Below, one piece after another: positions 45,514 to 53,580 of a DNA stretch of 64,000 bases. Positions within the stretch are counted from its first letter, which is position 1. Every line of letters starts with the position of its first letter. The stretch is from contig JAPLNI010000026.1 of assembly GCA_026692865.1 (NCBI GenBank), positions 207,135 to 271,134 on the forward strand. Direction: 5' to 3'. Both the position numbers and the translations under genes were made by a program. The stretch comes from Planctomycetota bacterium (GTDB lineage: Bacteria > Planctomycetota > Planctomycetia > Pirellulales > Pirellulaceae). The notes under the pieces are model-generated. The model searched no databases. It worked only from the letters and a program-made list of their open reading frames with translations, and was not told the DNA's origin.

Positions 45514-48504
45514 ATGTTTCAACGTAGTCTATTTCAATTTTTCCGTGGTAACGTCATAAAACGATCCGATACGCCGAGGGTTGGCAATCGCTATCGCAAG
45601 TATCTTTTCGAACGACTTGAACCTCGTAATCTGTTTGCCACGATCAACATGATTGATCTGGCGAATCTTGGTGCGGCGGGCACGTTCGTCAATGGAGAGC
45701 GAGCGGATGACTTTAGCGGCTTCTCGGTAAGTAGCGCTGGTGATGTCAATGGAGATGGCTTTGACGATTTGGTTGTAGGGGCTTATCGGGCCAGCCCTTC
45801 TTTCGAGAAAGGCGGGGCTGGGGAGAGCTACGTGATCTTCGGAGCATCTGCGCTTCCGGCAACGATCGATTTAAGCACGCTCGGACAAGCTGGCAATCCG
45901 GCTGGCTTCAGCATTTGGGGCGATGCCACGGGAGACTACAGTGGTCGGGCTGTAAGCAGTGCGGGTGACCTGAACGGTGATGGCTTTGATGATCTCGTTA
46001 TTGGTGCATATCGTGCGGACCCCGTCAGTGGATACAATGCGGGCAAAAGCTATGTGCTCTTTGGTAAGTCGAATTGGAACGCTAACTCAAGTGTCCGTTT
46101 GTCGGATGATATTGCAACCACTAATCCTGGCGTCGTGGGCATAACTATCTTAGGCCAATCGGCTCTCGATCTAAGTGGAGTTTCGGTCAGCAATGCCGGT
46201 GACGTCAATGGTGACGGGTTCAATGATCTTTTGATTGGTGCTTATCGAGCCGACCCCGGTAACCCCGAACGCAACGATGCGAGCAAGAGCTACTTAATCT
46301 ACGGCAGTGAATCTACTCCAGCAGTCATCGATTTGGCCACACTCGGTGAAGCGGGACAGCCATCGGGAGTCACAATCTATGGACAAGTCCCGTTGGACTA
46401 CAGCGGCTTTTCTGTGAGCAGTGCTGGGGATATCAACGGTGACGGCTTTGATGATTTGATCATTGGCGCGTTCGGTGCTGATCCATCAGGTTTGCCTGCC
46501 AACAGCGGAGGTGGAGAGACCTATGTCGTCTTTGGCGGGGCAACACTTCCTTCGATAATCGACTTGATCACGATTGGACAACCCGGACAGGCAGCCGGAT
46601 TTACCATCTTGGGACAAGCACGAGATGACCAAAGTGGACGCTCGGTCAGTGGTGCAGGGGACTTCAATGGTGATGGTTTTGACGACCTCATCATCGGGGC
46701 CATAGGCGCGAGCCCATCGGGACGTGTTGATGCGGGCAAAACGTATTTGATATTTGGCAAGCCCGATTGGAGTACTACATTAACTTTAAGATTATCCGAC
46801 ACATTAGGCACAAACGGAATCACAATCTCCGGGCAAACTGCAGGTGATTTAAGTGGTATTTCGGTTCGTAATGCGGGAGATTTTAACGCAGACGGTTTCG
46901 ATGACATTCTGATCGGAGCAAGTCAATTCGATGTTGGTGGCACCAAAAACTATGCAGGTGCAACCTATTTGATCTATGGTAAGCCAAGCGGCAATATCAA
47001 CCTCGATCTGGCAAACCTCGGGACAGCCGGCCTCACCATCGTTGGTGCCGCTGAAGGGGACTATAGTGGCGGGTCCGTAAGCAGTGCTGGTGATGTAAAT
47101 GGGGATGGCTTCGACGATCTTATCATCGGGGCCAGCGGCGTTGATCTTGCTGGTCAATCTCGAGTCGGCCGAAGCTACATTCTTTATGGTGGTAATGGTT
47201 TTACTGATTCGATAGCCGCAAGTAATCTCGGCACCAATGCATCTAACGCGATCTCAGGAACGTCCGTTGGGCAAATCATCAACGGAGCCGACGGCGAAGA
47301 TGTACTCGTCGGCAATGGTGGTGCGGATGTCCTTTTCGGAGGACGAGGCAACGATACGCTTGCGGTGAGCGATCTTAGCTTTCAACGCATTGTCGGCGGC
47401 AATGGCGTTGACACATTGCGACTTGATGGCACTGGTATCTCGTTGGATCTGACCGGTATTCGCGACAATCGCATCCTCGGTATCGAAACAATCGATATCT
47501 CCGGCAGCGGAAGCAACATACTGACAGTCAATCAACAGGAAGTCCTCAACATCTCTGGGGAATCAAACACACTCATCGTCCGTCGCAACGCAGATGACGT
47601 GATCAACATGGGTACTGGTTGGACTCAGTTGGCCAACGAAACTATTAGCGGTCGACCGTTCTTGGTTTACGCTCAAGGTCAAGCTCGATTAAAAGTCCAA
47701 GCGATTCCCCAAGCAACCATCGCCTCACGCCAAGTCTTCTACAACAACTCAGCGGGCTTTGGGACCAACAACTTGAACAACTCGCCGCTGATCAATCCGA
47801 TCAATGCGATCGACCCAAGCAAGTCTGCATTGCTGCCTGGCGGAACGACAACGCTTGCAAATTTCACCAACTACTCACGCGGCCTCAACGGGATCGTGAT
47901 TGATCTTACTGGAGCGACAAACTTGTCCAGCATTTCGGCTTCAAGCTTCCAGTTCGCGACGTGGTCAAATTTCACGCTTACTACACCAGGCTTCGTTTCG
48001 ATCACGCCTACGGTAACTGTCTCTACGTTTGCCGGAGGCGGAACCGGTGGTGCCGATCGTGTGAAGCTGGTCTTTGCTGACAACGCAATCCAAAACGCGT
48101 GGCTGCGAATTACTGTCTTAGCCGATGCGAATACGAGCTTAGCGACCAATGATGTATTCTACTTCGGTAACGCTCGTTTTGATGTAACGCCAGCAACGTC
48201 GTTCCCATCGCAAGTGGGGATCAACATCTTGGATACCAATATCGTTCGAGGCAGAAATGGGACCGATTCCAATAACGTTTCGAACATCTTCGACGTAGAT
48301 AAATCCGGAAGTGTTAACATACTCGATACCAACGCGACCCGGGGGGGTAATGGAGTCAACAGCCTCAGACCATTCACAGCACCATTACCGCCAGCCAATC
48401 TTCTTCTGGCTAGACGTAGCGATGCTGCCTTTGTCGACATGAGTTGGCTGGAACCGTTTGATTCAAGCACCAGTCGAAGACGCACTGCCTTACGGTACTT
48501 CTGA
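45514..48504 (+). CDS. Secreted seven-bladed FG-GAP propeller protein with dockerin-like C-terminus
   Basis: A 996-residue surface protein. The N-terminus has the planctomycete extracellular motif (KYLFERLEPRNLFA). Seven integrin alpha-type FG-GAP repeats follow between about residues 45 and 560, each with a calcium loop such as SAGDVNGDGFDDLVVGAY; seven is the number for a complete propeller. One RTX-like calcium block (GADGEDVLVGNGGADVLFGG) comes next, then a beta-helical linker, then the shared C-terminal module (ASRQVFYNNSAGFGT onward) with two dockerin-like repeats and the tail SRRRTA. It probably works in adhesion or matrix binding. The last 750 bp are nearly identical to the end of the glycoside hydrolase gene. 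Confidence 0.92.
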   Translation: MFQRSLFQFFRGNVIKRSDTPRVGNRYRKYLFERLEPRNLFATINMIDLANLGAAGTFVNGERADDFSGFSVSSAGDVNGDGFDDLVVGAYRASPSFEKGGAGESYVIFGASALPATIDLSTLGQAGNPAGFSIWGDATGDYSGRAVSSAGDLNGDGFDDLVIGAYRADPVSGYNAGKSYVLFGKSNWNANSSVRLSDDIATTNPGVVGITILGQSALDLSGVSVSNAGDVNGDGFNDLLIGAYRADPGNPERNDASKSYLIYGSESTPAVIDLATLGEAGQPSGVTIYGQVPLDYSGFSVSSAGDINGDGFDDLIIGAFGADPSGLPANSGGGETYVVFGGATLPSIIDLITIGQPGQAAGFTILGQARDDQSGRSVSGAGDFNGDGFDDLIIGAIGASPSGRVDAGKTYLIFGKPDWSTTLTLRLSDTLGTNGITISGQTAGDLSGISVRNAGDFNADGFDDILIGASQFDVGGTKNYAGATYLIYGKPSGNINLDLANLGTAGLTIVGAAEGDYSGGSVSSAGDVNGDGFDDLIIGASGVDLAGQSRVGRSYILYGGNGFTDSIAASNLGTNASNAISGTSVGQIINGADGEDVLVGNGGADVLFGGRGNDTLAVSDLSFQRIVGGNGVDTLRLDGTGISLDLTGIRDNRILGIETIDISGSGSNILTVNQQEVLNISGESNTLIVRRNADDVINMGTGWTQLANETISGRPFLVYAQGQARLKVQAIPQATIASRQVFYNNSAGFGTNNLNNSPLINPINAIDPSKSALLPGGTTTLANFTNYSRGLNGIVIDLTGATNLSSISASSFQFATWSNFTLTTPGFVSITPTVTVSTFAGGGTGGADRVKLVFADNAIQNAWLRITVLADANTSLATNDVFYFGNARFDVTPATSFPSQVGINILDTNIVRGRNGTDSNNVSNIFDVDKSGSVNILDTNATRGGNGVNSLRPFTAPLPPANLLLARRSDAAFVDMSWLEPFDSSTSRRRTALRYF
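47729..48489 (+). repeat. Duplicated C-terminal cassette, copy 2
   Basis: Second copy of the segment at 41258-42018, with the same reading frame and no gaps. Mismatches cluster in the first 250 bases and near 48230; the stretches 47872-47931 and 47992-48130 are identical or differ at one base. After the ARRSDAAF tail the two sequences diverge. Confidence 0.95.
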
Positions 48505-48625
48505 ATACTTATTTGTAAGTCGGGCGCGTAGGATGAGACCGTCGTCGTCCCGTCCGCGCTAATTGTCTGTGTTAACCGTTCGGGACAAGTGGTCCCAAAC
48601 TACGAACTTGAGCGGGTTGCGATCG

Positions 48626-50215
48626 CTATGATTGCAACTGCGCACCCGGGCGACCTGATTCGACGACGAACGAGGCTCGCGTGCTGATCGGCGAGCCTGG
48701 TGTCTCGACGTAATCTAGAACTTGATAGTCGGCTTTCCATTCTTTAGATGTGACTTCGCATCGAGTGTATCCGCGTTGTGAATTTTGGAACTTCACAAAT
48801 GGATTTTCCGCTAGCACGTGATCGTGAGCCTTCGTATGATCGACGCCATTGCCGCCCGAAGAAATCGATGTGCAGACAAACTCGGTCGCAACTGTCTTCG
48901 AATCGGGATAGCTGAAGTCAACCTTGAGATCGTTCACCCAATTGGAATGAATGTCGCCAGTGAGTACGATCGGATTGGGAACTTGACGTTCTTCCAGGAA
49001 ACTCAACAAGCGACGGCGTGGAACATCATAACCCGACCACTGATCCATCGAGAATGTTGCGGGTTCGCCTTCAGTGAGATCGACTCGAGCCATCATCACT
49101 TGCTGACCAAGCACGTTCCAAGCACCTTTGGAATCGATTAGCTCTCGATAAAGCCATCGCTCTTGGTCTATGCCAAGCATGGTTGCTTGTGGGTTATAAA
49201 CTTCATCGGTGAGCGGCTTTTTCCCGTCGCCGTTGGGTTGATCACTTCGATATTGCCGAGTGTCCAACATGTGAAAATTGGCGAGCAATCCGTAAGGCAA
49301 CGATCGATAGATTTGACAATCAGGCCCCTGCGGTAGAGAACTTCTTCGCAAGGGCATCATCTCGTAGAAGGCTTGATACGCGTTAGCACGTCGAAGCAAA
49401 AAGAGGTTGCGATCAAAGCTATGCTCTTCCGAGATATCGCTGCTGTAGTTGTTGTCGACTTCGTGGTCATCCCACACGACTAACCACGGGCACTGGGCAT
49501 GCATTGATTGAAGATGTTCATCCGTTCGATACTGTGCGTAGCGGTTACGGTAGTCAACTAATGAATTGATTTCGTCGCCGATATGCTTGCGAGGTTTCTT
49601 TTCTTTGCCGCCGTATTCATAAATGTAGTCGCCAAGATGGACAACCAGATCCAGATCGTCTTTGAGCATATGTTGGTAGCCAGTATAAAAACCTTGCTCG
49701 TAGCTTTGGCAAGAGGCAAACGCAAACTTGAGCTTGTCCGGCATCACGGTCGGTGCTGGAAAAGTCTTTGCTCGTCCAATTCGGCTCTCTGCATCACCAC
49801 ATCGGAAGCGATAGAAGTACCAGTGGTCTGGCTTCAAACCCTCAACCTCAACGTGCACGGAATGTCCCAACTGAGGAGTCGCCAAAGCCGTACCCGACTG
49901 AACTAGGTTTTTCATGTTGTCGTCGGTAGCAATTGACCATTCCACTGGCACGACCTCCGAAGGCATGCCGCCCCCTTCAGTAGGATTCGGTGCCAATCGT
50001 GTCCAGATCACAAAGCCATTCGCTGATGGATCTCCTGACGCGACACCCAACGTAAATGGATTCACCGAAAAAGAAGGTGCAGCAAGCACCACACTAGGCA
50101 CAATTTGCGAGATGTAAGGAACAATCCCCCATGCTGCCGACTGAAGGAAAAAACGACGGCGGTCAGATACTAATTCGCGAGCCAGATTCAATCGTCGAGT
50201 CATGTGCTTCTTCAT
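48626..50215 (-). CDS. phoD: PhoD-like alkaline phosphatase/phosphodiesterase, Tat-exported
   Basis: A 529-residue phosphoesterase of the PhoD family, which releases phosphate from mono- and diesters with Fe3+ and Ca2+. The N-terminus has a twin-arginine signal (SDRRRFFLQSAAWG), so it is exported folded. Signature regions: FTLGVASGDPSANGFVIWTR, KFAFASCQSYEQG, LVVHLGDYIYEYGG, WLVVWDDHEVDNNY and ILVLTGDIHSNW (here VLTGDIHSNW). The frame opens at 50278; the ATG at 50215, or one at 50203, matches the position expected for the Tat signal and I use the first. It is divergent from nothing obvious and has no pst or phoB genes nearby. Confidence 0.94.
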   Translation of the reverse strand: MKKHMTRRLNLARELVSDRRRFFLQSAAWGIVPYISQIVPSVVLAAPSFSVNPFTLGVASGDPSANGFVIWTRLAPNPTEGGGMPSEVVPVEWSIATDDNMKNLVQSGTALATPQLGHSVHVEVEGLKPDHWYFYRFRCGDAESRIGRAKTFPAPTVMPDKLKFAFASCQSYEQGFYTGYQHMLKDDLDLVVHLGDYIYEYGGKEKKPRKHIGDEINSLVDYRNRYAQYRTDEHLQSMHAQCPWLVVWDDHEVDNNYSSDISEEHSFDRNLFLLRRANAYQAFYEMMPLRRSSLPQGPDCQIYRSLPYGLLANFHMLDTRQYRSDQPNGDGKKPLTDEVYNPQATMLGIDQERWLYRELIDSKGAWNVLGQQVMMARVDLTEGEPATFSMDQWSGYDVPRRRLLSFLEERQVPNPIVLTGDIHSNWVNDLKVDFSYPDSKTVATEFVCTSISSGGNGVDHTKAHDHVLAENPFVKFQNSQRGYTRCEVTSKEWKADYQVLDYVETPGSPISTRASFVVESGRPGAQLQS

Positions 50216-50509
50216 CTCAAAAAATGCGAGGACTTTAGAACTCTGGAAATGCGTTGCGGTGATGACACCGCGAAGCATCCGCCGGAGGGTGAGGATTCAG
50301 GGAGGACAAATAATATACCAGCAACCCCCAAGATATTCGTCAAAGATTTGATGAAGATATCGTCAAGCTTCGATAGTGGAAAGGAAAAGGATACGCACGT
50401 CGGAGGTTTTCCCCACGTTGACAGATCTCTACGAAGCCGGTCCGCTGTTAGCAGCGTTTACAGAGAGACGCTGCTACTTATCGATAATTTTTAGACTCAA
50501 TCGTTTTTC

Positions 50510-51868
50510 TTAAAGCTCGTAACCAGCACGATACGGGGCCTTGATCATCGAATCGTATTCGTTGGTTCCGATGACCTTCATGTTGGCTTGATCCCATTCG
50601 AGTCGTGGACTTTCGACGGTTGCGACACCTTCCTTAGCACGACCAGCTGCCCACACGGCCAAGTTACCCAAGAGAATCACTTCCGTGAGTTTACCTGCAT
50701 AGTTTGCAAAGTTGGACCAGCAAGCTTCTGGCTTATTAGCCTTGATGGCTGCCGCGAATTCCTTAAAGTGCCCAGGGCTACGAACAAAGTCGACGTCTTT
50801 ATCGGCGCCACCGATGATTTCATATTCTGCACCGTAGTCGTTTGGCGAGAAAAGTTTTCCATTGGTTCCGACGATGAGAAGACCGCTATCGCTTCGTTTA
50901 CGACCTTCGATTAATTCGGGAGCAATCTTGTTTCCACCGTCGTACCAGTAGAACTTCAATGGTGGTCGCGATGCTGTGGCAGCGAACTCAAAAGTGATCT
51001 TGGAGTTGCCTGGATAGGTTTCTCCGTTGTGGCCGCTGGTAGTTGCTTGGACCGCAATTGGATTTACCATTTCGCAGCCCGCGAACGGCATGTTCATCGT
51101 ATGGCAAGCCATATCACCAAGAGCACCAGTTCCAAAGGCCCAGAAACCTCGCCACTTAAATGGATGATAAGCGGCATTATATTCGCGGGACTCTACTGGT
51201 CCCAGGAACTCGTCCCAATGGATGTGAGCTGGAACTGGTTCGCCCGCTGGTCGTTCAATCCCTTGTGGCCACACTGGTCGATTGGTCCACACGTGGACTT
51301 CCTTCGCATCGCCAATGACACCGGCTTTAATCTTTGCGGCTGCTTCGCGAAGGCCGTTTCTTTCGGAGCCTTGGTTTCCCATTTGGGTAACGACTTTTGT
51401 GCTCGCAGCCAACTCGGCAAGTGTTCGAGCTTCGAAGATGGTTCTCGTCAGCGGCTTCTGGCAGTAGACCGCCTTGCCATTCCTCATCGCCATCGCTGCG
51501 ACCACTGCGTGCGTGTGGTCAGGTGTCGTCACCGTGACTGCGTCGATGCTCTTTCCGACTTCATCAAACATCTTGCGATAATCGTTGAATGCGACAGCAT
51601 CTTCAAAGCCTTCGGTTTCTTTACGCTTTGCGATAGTCAAATCGTCGATATCGCAAACGGCTACGATCTTCCCATTGCGTTCTGCATCTGCAGAGTCGCT
51701 TTGGCCTTTGCCGCCAACGCCGACGCATCCGAAGCGAATTTCTTCTAAAGCGGATCGGCTCTCACGTGGAGCGATACCGCCTGCTACCCAATAGCCACCG
51801 GTAATGGCTGCGGAGGTTTTAATGAATTTACGTCGCGAGCCGTTGCTGATTGGTTTCTTGTTTTTCAT
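50510..51868 (-). CDS. Tat-exported Gfo/Idh/MocA-family oxidoreductase
   Basis: A 452-residue oxidoreductase. ATG 51868 gives a Tat signal (NGSRRKFIKTSAAITGGYW); the frame extends to 51949 but that adds non-signal sequence. The Rossmann fold begins IRFGCVGVGGKGQSDSA, and the catalytic segment is VYCQKPLTRTIFEARTLAEL, with the family Lys-Pro. The C-terminal dimerisation sheet is present (GALGDMACHTMNMPFAGCEM). This exported subgroup is expanded in planctomycetes and may act on glycans in the periplasm; the substrate is unknown. It is 294 bp from the phoD start with no gene between. Confidence 0.93.
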   Translation of the reverse strand: MKNKKPISNGSRRKFIKTSAAITGGYWVAGGIAPRESRSALEEIRFGCVGVGGKGQSDSADAERNGKIVAVCDIDDLTIAKRKETEGFEDAVAFNDYRKMFDEVGKSIDAVTVTTPDHTHAVVAAMAMRNGKAVYCQKPLTRTIFEARTLAELAASTKVVTQMGNQGSERNGLREAAAKIKAGVIGDAKEVHVWTNRPVWPQGIERPAGEPVPAHIHWDEFLGPVESREYNAAYHPFKWRGFWAFGTGALGDMACHTMNMPFAGCEMVNPIAVQATTSGHNGETYPGNSKITFEFAATASRPPLKFYWYDGGNKIAPELIEGRKRSDSGLLIVGTNGKLFSPNDYGAEYEIIGGADKDVDFVRSPGHFKEFAAAIKANKPEACWSNFANYAGKLTEVILLGNLAVWAAGRAKEGVATVESPRLEWDQANMKVIGTNEYDSMIKAPYRAGYEL

Positions 51869-52225
51869 GTTGTTAAGTTTTTCAGTTGAGATAGGGTGGG
51901 GTGAACATTCGCTGTCGATTGGACTGGCTACAAATTGGGAGGGTGTCACTAGATTGCACTTAGTTTCTCACGACGTTTCTCGTGACGCTAAGAGCTTTGG
52001 ATTATAAGGTTTTTGACGTATCAAGTCAGCAAACAAGCCTCGGAGAAGGATAAAAATGTCGTCTAGAGTTCAAATTCCGTGCCAAACTTGTACTAACCCG
52101 ATCACAACGCAGGAGGCGAACGTGGACGAGTCAAGGATTTGACCCCTTTCCAGATCCTCGTTGGTGCGTCGAACCACCCAGTCCTTTTTGCAGCTCCTTT
52201 AGTGGGCTTTTTTGCGAGACTTATT
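51869..52225. other. Intergenic region, no gene recognised
   Basis: A 357 bp spacer between divergent genes. AGGAGG at 52111-52116 is followed by a GTG codon at 52122 that would encode only six residues before TGA at 52140; it is too short and too far from the next gene to be given weight. The in-frame TTG at 52139 would extend the downstream membrane protein by 29 residues. No repeats or hairpins stood out. Confidence 0.5.
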
Positions 52226-52489
52226 ATGATGTGGCGAGCTTTCTTTTCAGCGGTCGGTATCGTTTTAGTCATCTTGGGGATTGAGTGCTTGCTGATCGAC
52301 AGCGCTGTTTTAGCCGCAGGAGTCGTCGATGATCCAATGGCTTTACAGCAAAACACCATGTTCGGAGGCCAGCTCGCAAACACTCAGAATCGCGTCTTTC
52401 GACCGGCTGAGTGGATTCCTTGGAGCCTGCTTGCTTCAGGCGCAGTTGTCCTGATCTATTCCATTTCGCTTCGACGTGCAAACGGTTAG
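52226..52489 (+). CDS. Small two-segment membrane protein, unknown
   Basis: An 87-residue protein with two membrane-spanning segments: residues 4-27 (RAFFSAVGIVLVILGIECLL) and about 65-81 (PWSLLASGAVVLIYSISL), with an extramembrane loop of about 40 residues between. It ends LRRANG. The start is placed at the ATG at 52226 because the following basic Trp-Arg precedes TM1; the ATG at 52229 is also possible. Similar short proteins occur in planctomycetes from memory, but without a known role. Confidence 0.65.
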   Translation: MMWRAFFSAVGIVLVILGIECLLIDSAVLAAGVVDDPMALQQNTMFGGQLANTQNRVFRPAEWIPWSLLASGAVVLIYSISLRRANG

Positions 52490-52522
52490 TAGTACGATGG
52501 GATGATGAAAAGGTTATTTCTC

Positions 52523-52603
52523 CTGAGCCCTAGCCGCTAGCCTCGGGTGCTACCGGGCAAATTGTGGCAAGGTCGAAACCCGTGGCTAGCGCCATCGGCT
52601 CAG
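52523..52603. repeat. Dispersed palindromic element, family A copy 5
   Basis: Starts CTGAGCCCTAGCCGCTAGCC and ends TGGCTAGCGCCATCGGCTCAG, whose reverse complement is the start of copy 1. Read on the reverse strand it matches 3912-3980 over nearly its whole length, with a handful of substitutions. The rest of the 52490-52847 spacer, apart from the start region of the next gene, holds nothing I recognise. Confidence 0.8.
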
Positions 52604-52847
52604 GTTTGATCAGGCCAGTGATATGCCTCAGTGATACGCCCGAGTCGAGTTGCGGTTCGTTTTTAGATGGGTAGAGATTGGACTAGGAAATTAAGGCTTT
52701 TTGATTTAAAGTCTTTCTCGGTGCGATATTTAGCATGCTATTTGCACTAAAAAATAATCCAATCCCAATCCATTCTTCATACGCCTGCAACTTTTCATCC
52801 CGAGAATCATGTGGTCGCTTTGATTGTCCACAACTCGGAGACCCGCC

Positions 52848-53564
52848 ATGTCCAGCAAAGAATTCGACGTCGATCAGCTCGCCGCATACCTCCATTTAAC
52901 ACCTGATCAAGTTTCAAAGCTAGCCTCGCGCGGAACTCTGCCCGCAAGGCGAATCTCTGGGCAGTGGCGATTCAGTGAGTCTGATGTACATCATTGGCTA
53001 GAAGAAAAAATCGGAGCGAGCGATGCAGAAGGGCTCGGCAAAATGGAAGCCTTGCTAGATCGTCATGCACATGCCGATGACGAACAGGGATCGCTAGCCG
53101 ACTATCTTCCGATCGACGCCATTCAGATTCCGCTTCAAGCTAGAACGCGTGGAAGTGTGATTCGCGAAATGAGCCAGCTCGCAGCCAACACCGGTTTGCT
53201 TTGGGATGCTGCTGGGATGGCGGAAGCCGTTGCCGCTCGGGAAGATTTGCATCCAACTGCACTCGAAAGCGGTGTCGCTTTACTGCACCCTCGGCGACCG
53301 CAATCGACGATCTTGGCTGAACCTATTTTGGCATTGGGTATTACTGGTCAACCGCTTCCCTTTGGAAACAAGTCGGGGCATTTGACGGACGTTTTCTTTT
53401 TGATTTGCAGCACCGATGACCGCACGCATTTAAGGATTCTCGCAAGGTTGTCTCGATTGCTAACGGATGCGGTTTGGCTGACGCAATTGCGGTCTGCAAC
53501 TTCTGCGGCCGAGGCCTTGGAACTTGTTCGAGCTGGCGAGCTGGAACTCCTTTCGCAAAGATAG
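52848..53564 (+). CDS. HTH DNA-binding domain fused to a PTS EIIA-type domain
   Basis: A 238-residue protein started at ATG 52848, seven bases after CGGAG. Residues 4-60 form an excisionase/MerR-type winged helix (DQLAAYLHLTPDQVSKLASR, then GQWRFSESDVHHWL). The C-terminal 150 residues resemble PTS EIIA of the mannitol/nitrogen (PtsN) type: IQIPLQARTRGSVIREMSQL, then AREDLHPTALESGVALLHPR with the probable phosphorylated His in LLHPR, and LTDVFFLICSTDDRTHLRIL. It looks like a regulator whose DNA binding is tuned by phosphotransfer. It is 16 bp upstream of mnmA, so probably the same transcript. No EI or HPr gene is in view. Confidence 0.85.
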   Translation: MSSKEFDVDQLAAYLHLTPDQVSKLASRGTLPARRISGQWRFSESDVHHWLEEKIGASDAEGLGKMEALLDRHAHADDEQGSLADYLPIDAIQIPLQARTRGSVIREMSQLAANTGLLWDAAGMAEAVAAREDLHPTALESGVALLHPRRPQSTILAEPILALGITGQPLPFGNKSGHLTDVFFLICSTDDRTHLRILARLSRLLTDAVWLTQLRSATSAAEALELVRAGELELLSQR

Positions 53565-53580
53565 CTGGCTCACCAAAATC

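Noticed and set aside
41400-48485. Matching minus-strand frames in both copies of the duplicated cassette (41400-41678, 41688-41999 and 47871-48149, 48159-48485)
   Set aside because: They are conserved only because the DNA of the coding strand is duplicated; they show no family character and lie antisense to well-supported proteins.
51029-51748. 239-residue plus-strand frame opposite the Gfo/Idh gene
   Set aside because: Antisense to a protein with clear Rossmann and Tat motifs; no features of its own.
52111-52142. AGGAGG followed by GTG and six codons
   Set aside because: A leader peptide of six residues 80 bp before a gene, with no associated hairpin, is not enough to claim attenuation.
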